Assembly (NCBI RefSeq): GCF_014203535.1
Contig: NZ_JACHJI010000012.1
Span: 124,001 to 188,000, forward strand
Source: Streptomyces griseomycini
GTDB taxonomy: Bacteria; Actinomycetota; Actinomycetes; Streptomycetales; Streptomycetaceae
Direction of reading: 5' to 3'
DNA: 64,000 nt
Position 1 is the stretch's first letter, and each line of letters begins with the position of its first letter. Positions 1 through 8,066 of the stretch are shown here, piece after piece. A model generated the notes under the pieces. The model saw only the letters and a list, made by a program, of their open reading frames with translations, did no database searches and was not told the DNA's origin. The translations under genes and the position numbers were made by a program.

Positions 1-506
1 GTCTCGTCCTCGGGTGCGATCGTCACCCGGCTCCCGTAGCGGGCCAGTTCCCCGGTGAACGCCATGGACCGGAGGGTGCGTCCGCCGTAGAGCAGCGACC
101 AGTCGGCACCCGCCGCCTCGGCGGCGGCCAGCATCGGCAGGATCGGGGTGATGCCGATGCCGCCCGCGACGAAGCGGTAACGGCCGGCGGGCTCCAGCGG
201 GAAGTGGTTGCGCGGTCCCCGCGCCCGTACCCCGTCGCCCGGCCGCAGGCGCCGGTGCACGTGCGCGGAGCCTCCCCGCCCGTCCGGTTCGCGCAGGACG
301 GCGATCCGCCAGCTCCCCCGGTCGGCGGGATCCCCGCACAGCGAGTACTGCCGCTCCAGTCCGGGCGCGAGCACGAGGTCGACGTGGGCGCCCGGCTCCC
401 AGGCGGGAAGCTCCGCGCCGAGCGGGTGCCGCAGGGTGAGGGCGAGGACCCCCTCGGCCGCCGGTTCCCGCCGCTCGACGACGAGTTCGGTGTCGTACGG
501 GGTCAT
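1..506 (-). CDS. Ferredoxin reductase-type oxidoreductase (VanB-like), C-terminus beyond window
   Basis: This is the N-terminal 168 residues of a phthalate-dioxygenase-reductase-type protein, the electron donor of Rieske oxygenases. Translating the minus strand from ATG at 506 gives MTPYDTELVV, then an FMN/FAD motif (RQYSLCGDP, about residues 72-80) and the nucleotide-binding motif GGIGITP (about 130-136), in family order. The window edge removes the rest of the NAD domain and the expected C-terminal 2Fe-2S ferredoxin domain. It overlaps the upstream 56-residue gene by ATGA, so it is translationally coupled to the oxygenase operon. The neighbouring Rieske oxygenase suggests vanillate O-demethylase or a related aryl demethylase. 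The substrate is inferred. Confidence 0.88.
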   Translation of the reverse strand, partial: MTPYDTELVVERREPAAEGVLALTLRHPLGAELPAWEPGAHVDLVLAPGLERQYSLCGDPADRGSWRIAVLREPDGRGGSAHVHRRLRPGDGVRARGPRNHFPLEPAGRYRFVAGGIGITPILPMLAAAEAAGADWSLLYGGRTLRSMAFTGELARYGSRVTIAPEDE

Positions 507-673
507 GCACCGGCCCCCCGCGGCTCGTGCCCCCGCGGATGGGCGAGCATCCACTCCCACATCTCGACCGGATCCTGTGCGGTGTGCTCGCGGCCGCAGT
601 GACAGGTGCCGTGCAGCAGGTCGGTGCCCGGCAGCCAGTCGACGCGGTAGACCTCGCCGGTGCGCTCGCTCAC
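503..673 (-). CDS. Small 56-residue protein with a Cys-His-Cys motif, between oxygenase and reductase
   Basis: A short reading frame starts at GTG 673, overlaps the oxygenase stop by GTGA, and ends with ATGA overlap onto the reductase start. This double coupling is strong evidence that it is a real gene although it is very small. The protein starts VSERTGEVYRVDWLPG and contains GTCHCGREH (about residues 22-30) followed by PVEMWEWMLAHP. The two cysteines and neighbouring histidines could bind a metal, but two cysteines alone cannot build a standard 2Fe-2S ferredoxin. I do not recognise a named family. A role in assembly, regulation or substrate specificity of the oxygenase is only inferred from position. 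Confidence 0.72.
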   Translation of the reverse strand: MSERTGEVYRVDWLPGTDLLHGTCHCGREHTAQDPVEMWEWMLAHPRGHEPRGAGA

Positions 674-1740
674 CGGACCCCCTCCACGGGCTTGTCGCCC
701 TCCTCCACCAGCCGGGCGAGGATACGGCGCGCGGCCAGGCCGCCGGTGTCGATGTTGATGCTCAGCTCCCGGTAGCCGGCGCGCTCGGTGCCGAGGCTCC
801 GCTGGAGCAGGTTGAGCGCGGTGACGTCCTGCATCACCACCGTGTGGTTGCTGTCCCGCAGGAACGCGCTGACCTCCGCGTCGTCCGTCGCCCAGTCGCG
901 GGAGACCGCCCAGAAGTCGTACACCCTGCCGCCGGCGGACGGGGTGATGGCGTAGGTGATCTCGGTGTGGAAGCCGTTCGGGTCGCTGCCGTCCGGTCCG
1001 GGCTCCACCCCGACCGGTGCGATCCTGCTGTGCAGCAGGTACAGGCACGGCGCGTGGTACTCGATGTCCTGCCAGCGGGTGATCCGGCCCCGGACGCCGG
1101 TCGACCGGGCGTAGAACGGCGGGCACTCGGCGTCGTCCATGCGCCGGCTCACCCGGACGATGCCGGCGCCCTCGTCGACCTCGGTGGTGATCGGCGTCTC
1201 GGCGACCTCTGGGGTGCCGATGTAGCCGCCGTGCAGATAGGTCTCGTGGGACAGGTCGAGGAGGTTGTCGACGAGCAGCCCGTAGTCGCAGTCGACGGGC
1301 TCCATGCCCCGTACGGTCACCCAGCCGGGGGAGTCCAGGTGCCGGGCCCGCGGAATCGTCCCCGCGTCGGCGAGCTCCGGGTCACCGATCCACACCCAGA
1401 CCAGGGAGTCCCGCTCGACGACGGGGTAGGAGGCGACGCGCGCGGTGCGCGGCACGCGCTTCTGCCCCGGCACGTACACGCACGCACCGGTCGTGTCGTA
1501 CGTGAACCCGTGGTACCCGCACACGATCCGGTCCCCGTCGAGCCGGGTCGGGGCCTCGGACAGCGGGTAGCGGCGGTGCACGCACCGGTCGTGCAGGACG
1601 ACGGGGGCCCCGTCCTCCTCGGTGCGGTAGAGGACGAGCGGTTCACCGAGGACGGTCCGTCCCAGCAACTCGCGCCCGACCTCGTGGCTGTAGGCGGCGA
1701 CGTACCACTGGTTCCTGGCGAAGGCGGTCATGTGCGGCAT
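670..1740 (-). CDS. Rieske non-haem iron aromatic oxygenase (VanA-like)
   Basis: This 356-residue oxygenase component hydroxylates or O-demethylates an aromatic acid using electrons from the adjacent reductase. The Rieske 2Fe-2S motif is CVH at residues 53-55 and CGYH at 74-77. The mononuclear iron site is in the stretch DNLLDLSHETYLH. Length and the N-terminus MPHMTAFARNQWYVAAY match vanillate monooxygenase-type proteins. The start at 1740 is preferred over the ATG at 1731 because GGGAG lies 8 bases upstream of 1740. The pca operon 10 kb away makes vanillate to protocatechuate an attractive role, but related demethylases (dicamba, caffeate-type) cannot be excluded. Confidence 0.88.
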   Translation of the reverse strand: MPHMTAFARNQWYVAAYSHEVGRELLGRTVLGEPLVLYRTEEDGAPVVLHDRCVHRRYPLSEAPTRLDGDRIVCGYHGFTYDTTGACVYVPGQKRVPRTARVASYPVVERDSLVWVWIGDPELADAGTIPRARHLDSPGWVTVRGMEPVDCDYGLLVDNLLDLSHETYLHGGYIGTPEVAETPITTEVDEGAGIVRVSRRMDDAECPPFYARSTGVRGRITRWQDIEYHAPCLYLLHSRIAPVGVEPGPDGSDPNGFHTEITYAITPSAGGRVYDFWAVSRDWATDDAEVSAFLRDSNHTVVMQDVTALNLLQRSLGTERAGYRELSINIDTGGLAARRILARLVEEGDKPVEGVR

Positions 1741-2644
1741 CGTTGCGGCTCCCGTCCGTCGTGGGTGGTGGCATCGTCCGGGAGGGCGTCGCGGGATGGC
1801 AATGCCCTTTCCGCCCCGCGGAAGGGGGCACGGGGAACGCCCGGGCGCGGTGACCGGCCCGGAGGCCGGGCGCCGGGGACCGCCGGCGGGTGCCCCTGAA
1901 CGACGTCGCGCGACGGATCCGATCGACGCCGCGCGGAGCTGACCATGCCGGGGGTCCCGGGCCGTCGACGCGTCGCGGGCCCCGGTCCGGAAGGCGACCG
2001 ATCCGCTCGGCGAGGGCACCGACGTGCTCCGGCCGGGCCAGGACGGACAACGCCGCTTCCTGTGCGCGATGGAGCGCGGCGACGTCCCGACGCAACGCGC
2101 GGAGGCGCACGCCCGTCCGCAACCGGGCCTGCCACGGGTGCCACAGTGCCAGGAGCAGGTGCTGGACCGTCGCCTGCCGGTACTCCTCACACCGCGTCAT
2201 GAGTTCTTCGAGCGAATCACCCAGGACACCGCCCAGACGGAGGTCGATCACTTGGATGACCTCGCACTGCAGGGCGCGTTCCTCGCTGCCTCCGGCGAAG
2301 TCCAGGACCCTGCGGGGCACGCCGGCCGAGAGCGCGGCCACCACGAGGTCCGAGACCGCTTCCCGCTGGGCGTGCTCGGCGTCACGGCCGTCCTCCAGGA
2401 CCGCCGTGACGCCGCAACGCGCCGTGGCGAGCAGCCGCGCCCCGGCCGGGTGCCGCGACGGGCTCCCCCTCCGGCCCGGCACGATGTCGCACACCCCCTC
2501 GCGCACCGCCGCGACGCGGAGGAGCTGTTGCATGACCGACGCCCGCAGCTGCCGGCGTTCCTGGTTCATGGAGAGGTAGGTGGTCACCGCGGCGCCGACG
2601 ACACCACCGGCCGTGGTGTACACCAGGTCCATCCATCCGGGCAC
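1643..2644 (-). CDS. Hypothetical protein with N-terminal membrane segment; 3' end doubtful
   Basis: The first 215 or so residues look like a real protein: MPGWMDLVYTTAGGVVGAAV gives one N-terminal membrane helix, followed by a helical soluble region (QERRQLRASVMQQLLRVAAVREG and onward). I do not recognise the family. The last third (after about residue 220) is Arg/Pro-rich and shadow-like, and the frame runs about 98 bases into the Rieske gene start at 1740. The true gene probably ends earlier in another frame, through an indel around 1950-2000. It is transcribed in the same direction as the oxygenase operon and diverges from the phospholipase gene. Confidence 0.5.
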   Translation of the reverse strand: MPGWMDLVYTTAGGVVGAAVTTYLSMNQERRQLRASVMQQLLRVAAVREGVCDIVPGRRGSPSRHPAGARLLATARCGVTAVLEDGRDAEHAQREAVSDLVVAALSAGVPRRVLDFAGGSEERALQCEVIQVIDLRLGGVLGDSLEELMTRCEEYRQATVQHLLLALWHPWQARLRTGVRLRALRRDVAALHRAQEAALSVLARPEHVGALAERIGRLPDRGPRRVDGPGPPAWSAPRGVDRIRRATSFRGTRRRSPAPGLRAGHRARAFPVPPSAGRKGHCHPATPSRTMPPPTTDGSRNDAAHDRLRQEPVVRRRLQPRGRARVAGTDRPR

Positions 2645-2889
2645 GGAAGCCGCCTCACTGTGCCGGGAGCCGGCAGATCACTTCGCACCGAAGCGGTCCG
2701 AGCGTAAGCGGCCTGCCGGGTCCGGGGGAAGACCGGGACCACGTGGAGCACGCGGCGCGGCACACCTCACGTACCGGCGGTCTTCACGCCGGAGCCACCG
2801 CACCCTTCTCCGACGTTCGCCGTTCCTGGAACACTCCTCTCGCGCGCACCTCGTCATCGTCCGGCACCCTCCGAGAGGCTCCTCATCCC

Positions 2890-4944
2890 ATGCCCGAAGT
2901 CAACCGGCGCCGGTTCCTCCGACTCGCGGGCGCCACCACGGCGTTCAGCGCGCTGTCCGCGAGCATCGAGCGGGCCGCCGCGCTTCCGGCCGACCACCGC
3001 TCGGGGTCGATCGAGGACGTCGAGCACATCGTCGTCCTGATGCAGGAGAACCGCTCCTTCGACCACTACTTCGGCATGCTGCGCGGCGTCCGCGGCTTCG
3101 GCGACCCGCACCCGGTGACCCTGGACAGCGGCAGGTCGGTGTGGCACCAGGCCAAGGACGACGGCACGGAGGTCCTGCCCTTCCGTCCGGAGGCCGACGA
3201 CCTCGGCATGCAGTTCCTGGAGGGACTGCCGCACGGCTGGTCCGACGGCCAGGAGGCCTACCACGACGGCAAGTACGACCGCTGGCTGCCCGCCAAGGGC
3301 ACCACGACCATGGCGTACCTGAGCCGCGAGGACATCCCCTTCCACTACGCGCTCGCCGACGCCTTCACCGTCTGCGACGCCTACCACTGCTCCTTCATCG
3401 GTTCCACCGACCCCAACCGCTACTACCTGTGGTCGGGTCACACGGGCAACGACGGCACGGGCGGCGGTCCGGTCCTCGGCAACGACGAACTCGGCTACGG
3501 CTGGACGACGTACCCCGAGCGGCTGGAGGAGGCCGGGATCTCCTGGAAGGTCTACCAGGACATCGGCGACGGCCTGGACGCGGCCGGTCACTGGGGCTGG
3601 ATCGACGACGCCTACCGCGGCAACTACGGCGACAACTCCCTGCTGTACTTCGACAAGTACCGCAACGCCCGGCCGGGCGACCCGCTGTACGACAAGGCCC
3701 GCACCGGCACCGACGTGAAGAACGGCGACGGCTACTTCGACCGGCTGCGCGCCGACGTGAAGGCCGGCCGGCTGCCGCAGGTCTCCTGGATCGCCGCCCC
3801 CGAGGCCTTCTCCGAGCACTCCAACTGGCCGTCCAACTACGGCGCCTGGTACATCTCCCAGGTCCTGGACGCGCTCACGTCCAACCCGGCGGTCTGGGGG
3901 AGGACCGCCCTGTTCATCACGTACGACGAGAACGACGGCTTCTTCGACCACGTGGTGCCGCCGCTGCCGCCGAAGTCCGCCGCGCAGGGCAGGTCCACCG
4001 TCGACGTGTCGCCGGACGTCTTCGCGGGCAGCGGGACCCACCGCGAGGGCTTCTACGGGCTCGGCCCGCGCGTGCCGATGCTGGTCGTCTCGCCCTGGAG
4101 CAAGGGCGGGTTCGTCTGCTCGGAGACGTTCGACCACACCTCGGTCATCCGGTTCGTGGAACGCCGCTTCGGTGTGCGCGAGCCCAACATCTCGCCCTGG
4201 CGGCGCGCGATCTGCGGCGACCTGACCAGCGCCTTCGACTTCTCCCGCAAGGACAGCCGGCCGGCCCGCCTGCCGGACACCGACGCCTACGAGCCGCCGG
4301 ACCGCGGACGGCACCCCGACTACCGGCCCACGCCCCCGGCCGACCCCAGTCTGCCCCGGCAGGAACGGGGACTGCGCCCGGCCCGCCCGCTGAAGTACGC
4401 CCCGGCGGTGGACGGTTCCGCCGACCCGGCGACCGGGAGGTTCACCCTGACCTTCGCCTCCGGCGCCGAGGCGGGCGCCGCCTTCCTGGTCACGTCCGGC
4501 AACCGCACCGACGGCCCCTGGACCTATACGACCGAGGCCGGCAAGGAGATCTCGGACACCTGGGACCCGGGGTACTCCGGCGGTTCGTACGACCTGACCG
4601 TGCACGGCCCGAACGGATTCCTCCGCGTCTTCCGGGGGCGGGACACGTCCGCCGGCTGCGAGGTCACCGCCCGCCACACCGGCGACGACATCCGGCTGAC
4701 GTTCGTCAACGAGGGGTCCGGTGCGGTCCGCCTGCGGCTGGCCGACGGCTACGCCGGCCGCCCCACGACCGTCACCGTCCGCCCCGGCGCCACCGTGCAC
4801 CGCACCGTCGACCTGCGCACGAGCCGCCGCTGGTACGACCTGACGGTCACCTCCCCGACCGACCCGGCCTTCCTGCGCCGTTTCGTGGGCCACGTCGAGA
4901 ACGGCCGCCCGGGCGTCAGCGACCCGGCGATCAGGACCGACTGA
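2890..4944 (+). CDS. Tat-exported phosphocholine-specific phospholipase C
   Basis: This 684-residue secreted enzyme hydrolyses phosphatidylcholine/sphingomyelin-type phospholipids. It begins with a twin-arginine signal (NRRRFLRLAGATTAF). The catalytic domain carries the family hallmarks HIVVLMQENRSFDHYFG, DPNRYYLWSG, ITYDENDGFFDHV and PRVPMLVVSPWSKGG. Two DUF756-type beta domains occupy roughly residues 490-680, the normal layout for this family of about 680-690 residues. The start at 2890 has GAGAGG about 11 bases upstream, and the Tat motif follows directly. It is a single-gene unit. Supply of phosphate or choline is a likely role. The protein could also be annotated as an acid phosphatase/phosphoesterase superfamily member. 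Confidence 0.92.
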   Translation: MPEVNRRRFLRLAGATTAFSALSASIERAAALPADHRSGSIEDVEHIVVLMQENRSFDHYFGMLRGVRGFGDPHPVTLDSGRSVWHQAKDDGTEVLPFRPEADDLGMQFLEGLPHGWSDGQEAYHDGKYDRWLPAKGTTTMAYLSREDIPFHYALADAFTVCDAYHCSFIGSTDPNRYYLWSGHTGNDGTGGGPVLGNDELGYGWTTYPERLEEAGISWKVYQDIGDGLDAAGHWGWIDDAYRGNYGDNSLLYFDKYRNARPGDPLYDKARTGTDVKNGDGYFDRLRADVKAGRLPQVSWIAAPEAFSEHSNWPSNYGAWYISQVLDALTSNPAVWGRTALFITYDENDGFFDHVVPPLPPKSAAQGRSTVDVSPDVFAGSGTHREGFYGLGPRVPMLVVSPWSKGGFVCSETFDHTSVIRFVERRFGVREPNISPWRRAICGDLTSAFDFSRKDSRPARLPDTDAYEPPDRGRHPDYRPTPPADPSLPRQERGLRPARPLKYAPAVDGSADPATGRFTLTFASGAEAGAAFLVTSGNRTDGPWTYTTEAGKEISDTWDPGYSGGSYDLTVHGPNGFLRVFRGRDTSAGCEVTARHTGDDIRLTFVNEGSGAVRLRLADGYAGRPTTVTVRPGATVHRTVDLRTSRRWYDLTVTSPTDPAFLRRFVGHVENGRPGVSDPAIRTD

Positions 4945-5070
4945 CCGGCGCGGGCCCGGCCCCCGGGGCGCGTCAGGACGCGGCCGGCCGTCCCGGCCCT
5001 GCCGGTCCGGGCAGGTGACTGCGCCGGGAGGCGTCCCGGCCCCGGACTGCGGTTCCCGAGCCCGCCCCGG

Positions 5071-6261
5071 TCAGGGTGCCGTGGCGGGCTGCGGGGACCG
5101 CGACCGACGTTCCGGTGCCACCGGTTGCGGCTCCCGGGCCAGGACGGCGGCGGCCGGGTGGTCGCCCACGGGGCCCGGACGCTCGATCGGGCCCATCGGG
5201 TTCATCGGGCCCACGGGGTCCATGGGGCCGGCCGGGACCGTCGGATGGTCCGGGTCCACCGGGACCACCGGACTCATCCGGGCCACCGGGATCCCCGGGG
5301 CGGTCGGCTCTGTCCAGGGCACCGGTTTCGCGGGAACCGTCGGGTCGGCCGGGGGCGTCGGGGTGGCCAGGTCCGCCGGGGACGGGTTCGTCCGGGCGGC
5401 CGAGTGCGCCGGGGGCACCCGGGGCACGGGTGCTTCGGCGTGTCGGGGGGCCGCGCGGGTCAGGAGCGTCACGCCCCGGGAGGCGAGGCCCGCCCCGGCC
5501 AGTGCCGACAGCACGCCCACCGGTCCGCCCTGGAGCCGTTCGCCGAGCAGGCAGAGCCCGATCACCCCGGCCGCCACCGGGTTCGCCAGCGTCACCACCG
5601 CGAGCGGGGCGCCCAGCCCGCTCCGGTAGGCGGTCTGCGACAGCAGCAGCCCACCGGCCGCGAAGGCGGCCACGAGCAGCGCCACCCCGGCCACCTGGAC
5701 GCTGAGCAGCGGACCGGACCGGTCCGTCGCCGCGACCGTCACGGTCTGGGTGAGCGCCGAGGCCACCCCGGAGGCGATGCCCGACGCGGTCGCGTGCCGC
5801 AGACCGGGCCGGGAACCCGGCCACGACAGCATGCCGATCAGGGCCGCCGTACCGCCCGCGACGAGCAGCGCCTCGGGAACGCCCAGCACGTCGTCGGGCG
5901 CCGGGCCGGACGCGGTGGCCAGCACCGCCGCCAGGCCGGCGAGGGTGAACGCCGTGCCCCGCCACTCCACCGCGCTCACCGGCCGCCCCGCGATCCGTGC
6001 CCCCATGGGCACCGCCGCGACCAGGGTGAGCGCACCGAGCGGCTGGACCACGGTGAGCGGGCCGTACCTGAGCGCCACCACGTGCAGCAGGGCGGCCGAG
6101 GCGTTCAGCGTGACCGACCACCACCAGGCGCCGCTGCCCAGCAGCCGCAGCGTGCCGGTGCCGGAGGTGCGGGAGGCGAGCCGTTCCTGGGCCACCGCGG
6201 CGGCGGCGTAGGCGACGGCGGAGACGAGGGACAGCAGGACGGCCACGAGGACGGCGCTCAT
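5071..6261 (-). CDS. DMT-superfamily (EamA-like) transporter with long Pro-rich tail
   Basis: This 396-residue integral membrane protein has about nine to ten hydrophobic helices over residues 1-280 (starting MSAVLVAVLLSLVSAVAYAA), as in drug/metabolite transporters. The last 110 or so residues form a low-complexity tail of short Pro-Xaa-Xaa-Pro units (VPAGPMDPVGPMNPMGPIERP), unusual for this family. It overlaps the upstream PAP2 gene by ATGA, so the two are made together. The shared divergent region upstream of PAP2 carries the operator array beside tetR, which suggests a TetR-controlled phosphatase/exporter pair. The substrate is unknown. Confidence 0.85.
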   Translation of the reverse strand: MSAVLVAVLLSLVSAVAYAAAAVAQERLASRTSGTGTLRLLGSGAWWWSVTLNASAALLHVVALRYGPLTVVQPLGALTLVAAVPMGARIAGRPVSAVEWRGTAFTLAGLAAVLATASGPAPDDVLGVPEALLVAGGTAALIGMLSWPGSRPGLRHATASGIASGVASALTQTVTVAATDRSGPLLSVQVAGVALLVAAFAAGGLLLSQTAYRSGLGAPLAVVTLANPVAAGVIGLCLLGERLQGGPVGVLSALAGAGLASRGVTLLTRAAPRHAEAPVPRVPPAHSAARTNPSPADLATPTPPADPTVPAKPVPWTEPTAPGIPVARMSPVVPVDPDHPTVPAGPMDPVGPMNPMGPIERPGPVGDHPAAAVLAREPQPVAPERRSRSPQPATAP

Positions 6262-7067
6262 CGGTCCGCCCCCACGAGCGTCCGGCCCTCCGCCGGTACG
6301 TGCCGGGCCCGGACCCGTCCCGCCCCCGTCGCCGTGCGGCGCGGTCGGCGCAGTACCGCGAGCGCGAGACCCAGCAGTGCCGCCGCCACGAGCGCGTCCA
6401 GCCAGAAGTGGTTCGCCGTGCCCACGATCACCAGCAGCGTGAGCAGCGGATGCAGCGACCACAGCCGCCGCCATCGTGAACGGGTGGCGACGATCAGGCC
6501 GATCGCCACCATCAGCGCCCAGCCGAAGTGCAGCGAGGGCATCGCCGCGAACTGGTTCGACAACTGGTCGGTCTGCGGCGGACCGTAGACCGACGGCCCG
6601 TACACCCGCGCGGTGTCCACCAGGCCCGTGGCGGCGAGCATCCGCGGCGGGGTGAGCGGGAACACCAGATGCAGCACCAGTGCGGCGGCGGTGACCGCGG
6701 CCAGCGCCCGGCGGGCCCACGGGTAGTGCGCCGGGCGGCGCAGGTAGAGCCAGACCAGGAAGGCCGCGGTGGCCGGGAAGTGGACGACCGCGTAGTAGGT
6801 GTTCGCGAGCTGCACGAGGCCGTCCCCGCGCAGCAGCAGGGACTGCACCGCGCCCTCGCCGGGCAGGTGCAGCAGGCGCTCCAGGCGCCACACGTCGTGC
6901 CCGTTGCGGCGGGCCTCGCCGGTGTGGCCGGCCGCCAGCTGCCGGCCGGCCTTGTAGACGAGGAAGAGTCCCGCGACGAGCAGGAGCTCACGGACGAGCG
7001 GCGGGCGCGCCGGCCCGCCCGGCCCCGCGGGGTCGGGCTCGTCGCGGGCGTTCGTCCCCCGGCTCAT
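6258..7067 (-). CDS. PAP2-superfamily membrane phosphatase
   Basis: A 269-residue membrane protein of the PAP2 (lipid phosphatase/inositol phosphorylceramide-synthase-like) family. The active-site segments FAAMPSLHFGWA and ANHFWLDALVA supply the catalytic His pair and the supporting Asp. Six hydrophobic helices are visible. The start at 7067 is set by AAAGGA six bases upstream. Translating further upstream would read through the operator array. The gene is first in a two-gene unit with the DMT transporter and diverges from tetR. The likely substrate is a lipid or prenyl pyrophosphate, which is an inference from the family. Confidence 0.88.
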   Translation of the reverse strand: MSRGTNARDEPDPAGPGGPARPPLVRELLLVAGLFLVYKAGRQLAAGHTGEARRNGHDVWRLERLLHLPGEGAVQSLLLRGDGLVQLANTYYAVVHFPATAAFLVWLYLRRPAHYPWARRALAAVTAAALVLHLVFPLTPPRMLAATGLVDTARVYGPSVYGPPQTDQLSNQFAAMPSLHFGWALMVAIGLIVATRSRWRRLWSLHPLLTLLVIVGTANHFWLDALVAAALLGLALAVLRRPRRTATGAGRVRARHVPAEGRTLVGADR

Positions 7068-7158
7068 CCCCGGTCCTTTCGCTGACGGTGGTCCTGACGG
7101 AGCTGCCGACTCGTGGACCGGGCCCAGCTCACCGGTGCGCGCGGGTACCGACTTCCAT

Positions 7159-7224
7159 CGATACGAGCCCGTACCGATACGCCAGTGTACCGATACGCGT
7201 GCGTATCGGTACACTGGCGTATCG
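7159..7224. promoter_or_regulatory. Operator array: perfect 24-bp inverted repeat plus a third half-site
   Basis: Positions 7175-7198 and 7201-7224 are perfect reverse complements (24 bp each, 2-bp centre GT). Inside, the heptamer CGATACG recurs at 7159, 7175 and 7191, and its complement CGTATCG at 7202 and 7218, all at exactly 16-base steps within each strand set. A TTGACA box (7226-7231) abuts the array and could be the -35 of the tetR promoter, though no clear -10 follows. The array lies between divergent PAP2 and tetR genes, where the TetR protein would control both. Confidence 0.85.
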
Positions 7225-7310
7225 ATTGACATGGGCCACACTGGAGTGCGCACCCCGGGGGAGGGCGCACCCGCCGCTCAGGAGAGACGAAGGGCAAGGG
7301 AGCCGAGCCG

Positions 7311-7925
7311 ATGACGCCGCAGGCCGCGGACCGATCCGAACAGGTCGGCACCTCGCGCCGCTCCAAGCTCACGCCCGAGCGTGAACAGGAGTTCTTCGAC
7401 GCCGTACTGCACCAGATCCGCGAGTGCGGCTACGACGCCGTCACCATGGACGGGATCGCCGCCAGCACGCGGTGCAGCAAGTCCACGCTCTACCGGCAGT
7501 GGCGGACCAAACCGCAGTTCGTCGCCGCCGCCCTCCGCGCCAACCGGCGGGCCAGGTTCGCCGGCATCGACACCGGCACGCTCGCCGGGGACCTGCGCGA
7601 GGCCGCGCGGTGCGCGGGCCAGTGGTCGGCGGAGGACACCACGCTGCTGCAGGCGCTCGGGCACGCGGTCCTCCAGGACCGGGAACTGGCGCAGGCGCTG
7701 CGCGAGGCGCTGGTCGAGCCGGAGGTCGCCGCGCTGCAGGAGATCATCCGGCGCGGCGTCGAGCGCGGGGAGGTCGCGGCCGGGAATCCGGCGCTGGAGT
7801 ACGTCCCGGCCCAGATCTTCGGCGTACTGCGGGTCCGGCCCATCCTGGAGGGGGACACCGCCGACCCGGACTACCTGCTCCGGTTCGTGGAGGCCGCCGT
7901 GCTGCCGGCCCTCGGCCTGAGATGA
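7311..7925 (+). CDS. TetR/AcrR-family transcriptional regulator
   Basis: A 204-residue regulator with a classic N-terminal TetR helix-turn-helix (MDGIAASTRCSKSTLYRQW, about residues 46-64) and a helical C-terminal ligand/dimer domain. AAGGGAG lies 8 bases before the ATG. It diverges from the PAP2/DMT pair, and the 24-bp inverted repeat between them is the obvious binding site, giving autoregulation and control of the pair. The inducer is unknown. Confidence 0.9.
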   Translation: MTPQAADRSEQVGTSRRSKLTPEREQEFFDAVLHQIRECGYDAVTMDGIAASTRCSKSTLYRQWRTKPQFVAAALRANRRARFAGIDTGTLAGDLREAARCAGQWSAEDTTLLQALGHAVLQDRELAQALREALVEPEVAALQEIIRRGVERGEVAAGNPALEYVPAQIFGVLRVRPILEGDTADPDYLLRFVEAAVLPALGLR

Positions 7926-8005
7926 GACCCGGGCCGCCGTCCACGGGATGACCGGACGGTGCCCGACCGCGCCGCACCGTGGGGACGGGGGCGGCGCACA
8001 CCCCC

Positions 8006-8052
8006 CGGCCGGGTGGGGTCCCCCTCGAGCGGAGGGGCGCCCCACCCGGCCG
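8006..8052. terminator. Bidirectional terminator between convergent genes
   Basis: The arms 8006-8018 and 8040-8052 are perfectly complementary (13 bp, CGGCCGGGTGGGG). A second nested stem (8021-8026 with 8032-8037) has a five-base loop. It lies between the stop of tetR (7925) and the stop of the DUF2510 gene (8067). There is no U-tract, which is normal for Streptomyces. Confidence 0.85.
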
Positions 8053-8066
8053 CCGCGGGTTCCGGG

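Noticed and set aside
2854..4893. Long antisense open frame (679 codons) across the phospholipase C gene
   Set aside because: It has no domain or start signal and is Gly/Val/Arg-rich; it is the shadow of a high-GC gene with a clear family and Tat signal on the other strand.
5015..5629. Collagen-like Gly-Xaa-Yaa protein on the plus strand
   Set aside because: It is the antisense of the Pro-rich tail of the DMT transporter, has no Shine-Dalgarno and loses the pattern beyond the tail.
7159..7224. The 24-bp inverted repeat as a terminator
   Set aside because: It lies between divergent genes near a TTGACA box, with phased half-sites, so it fits an operator rather than a terminator.
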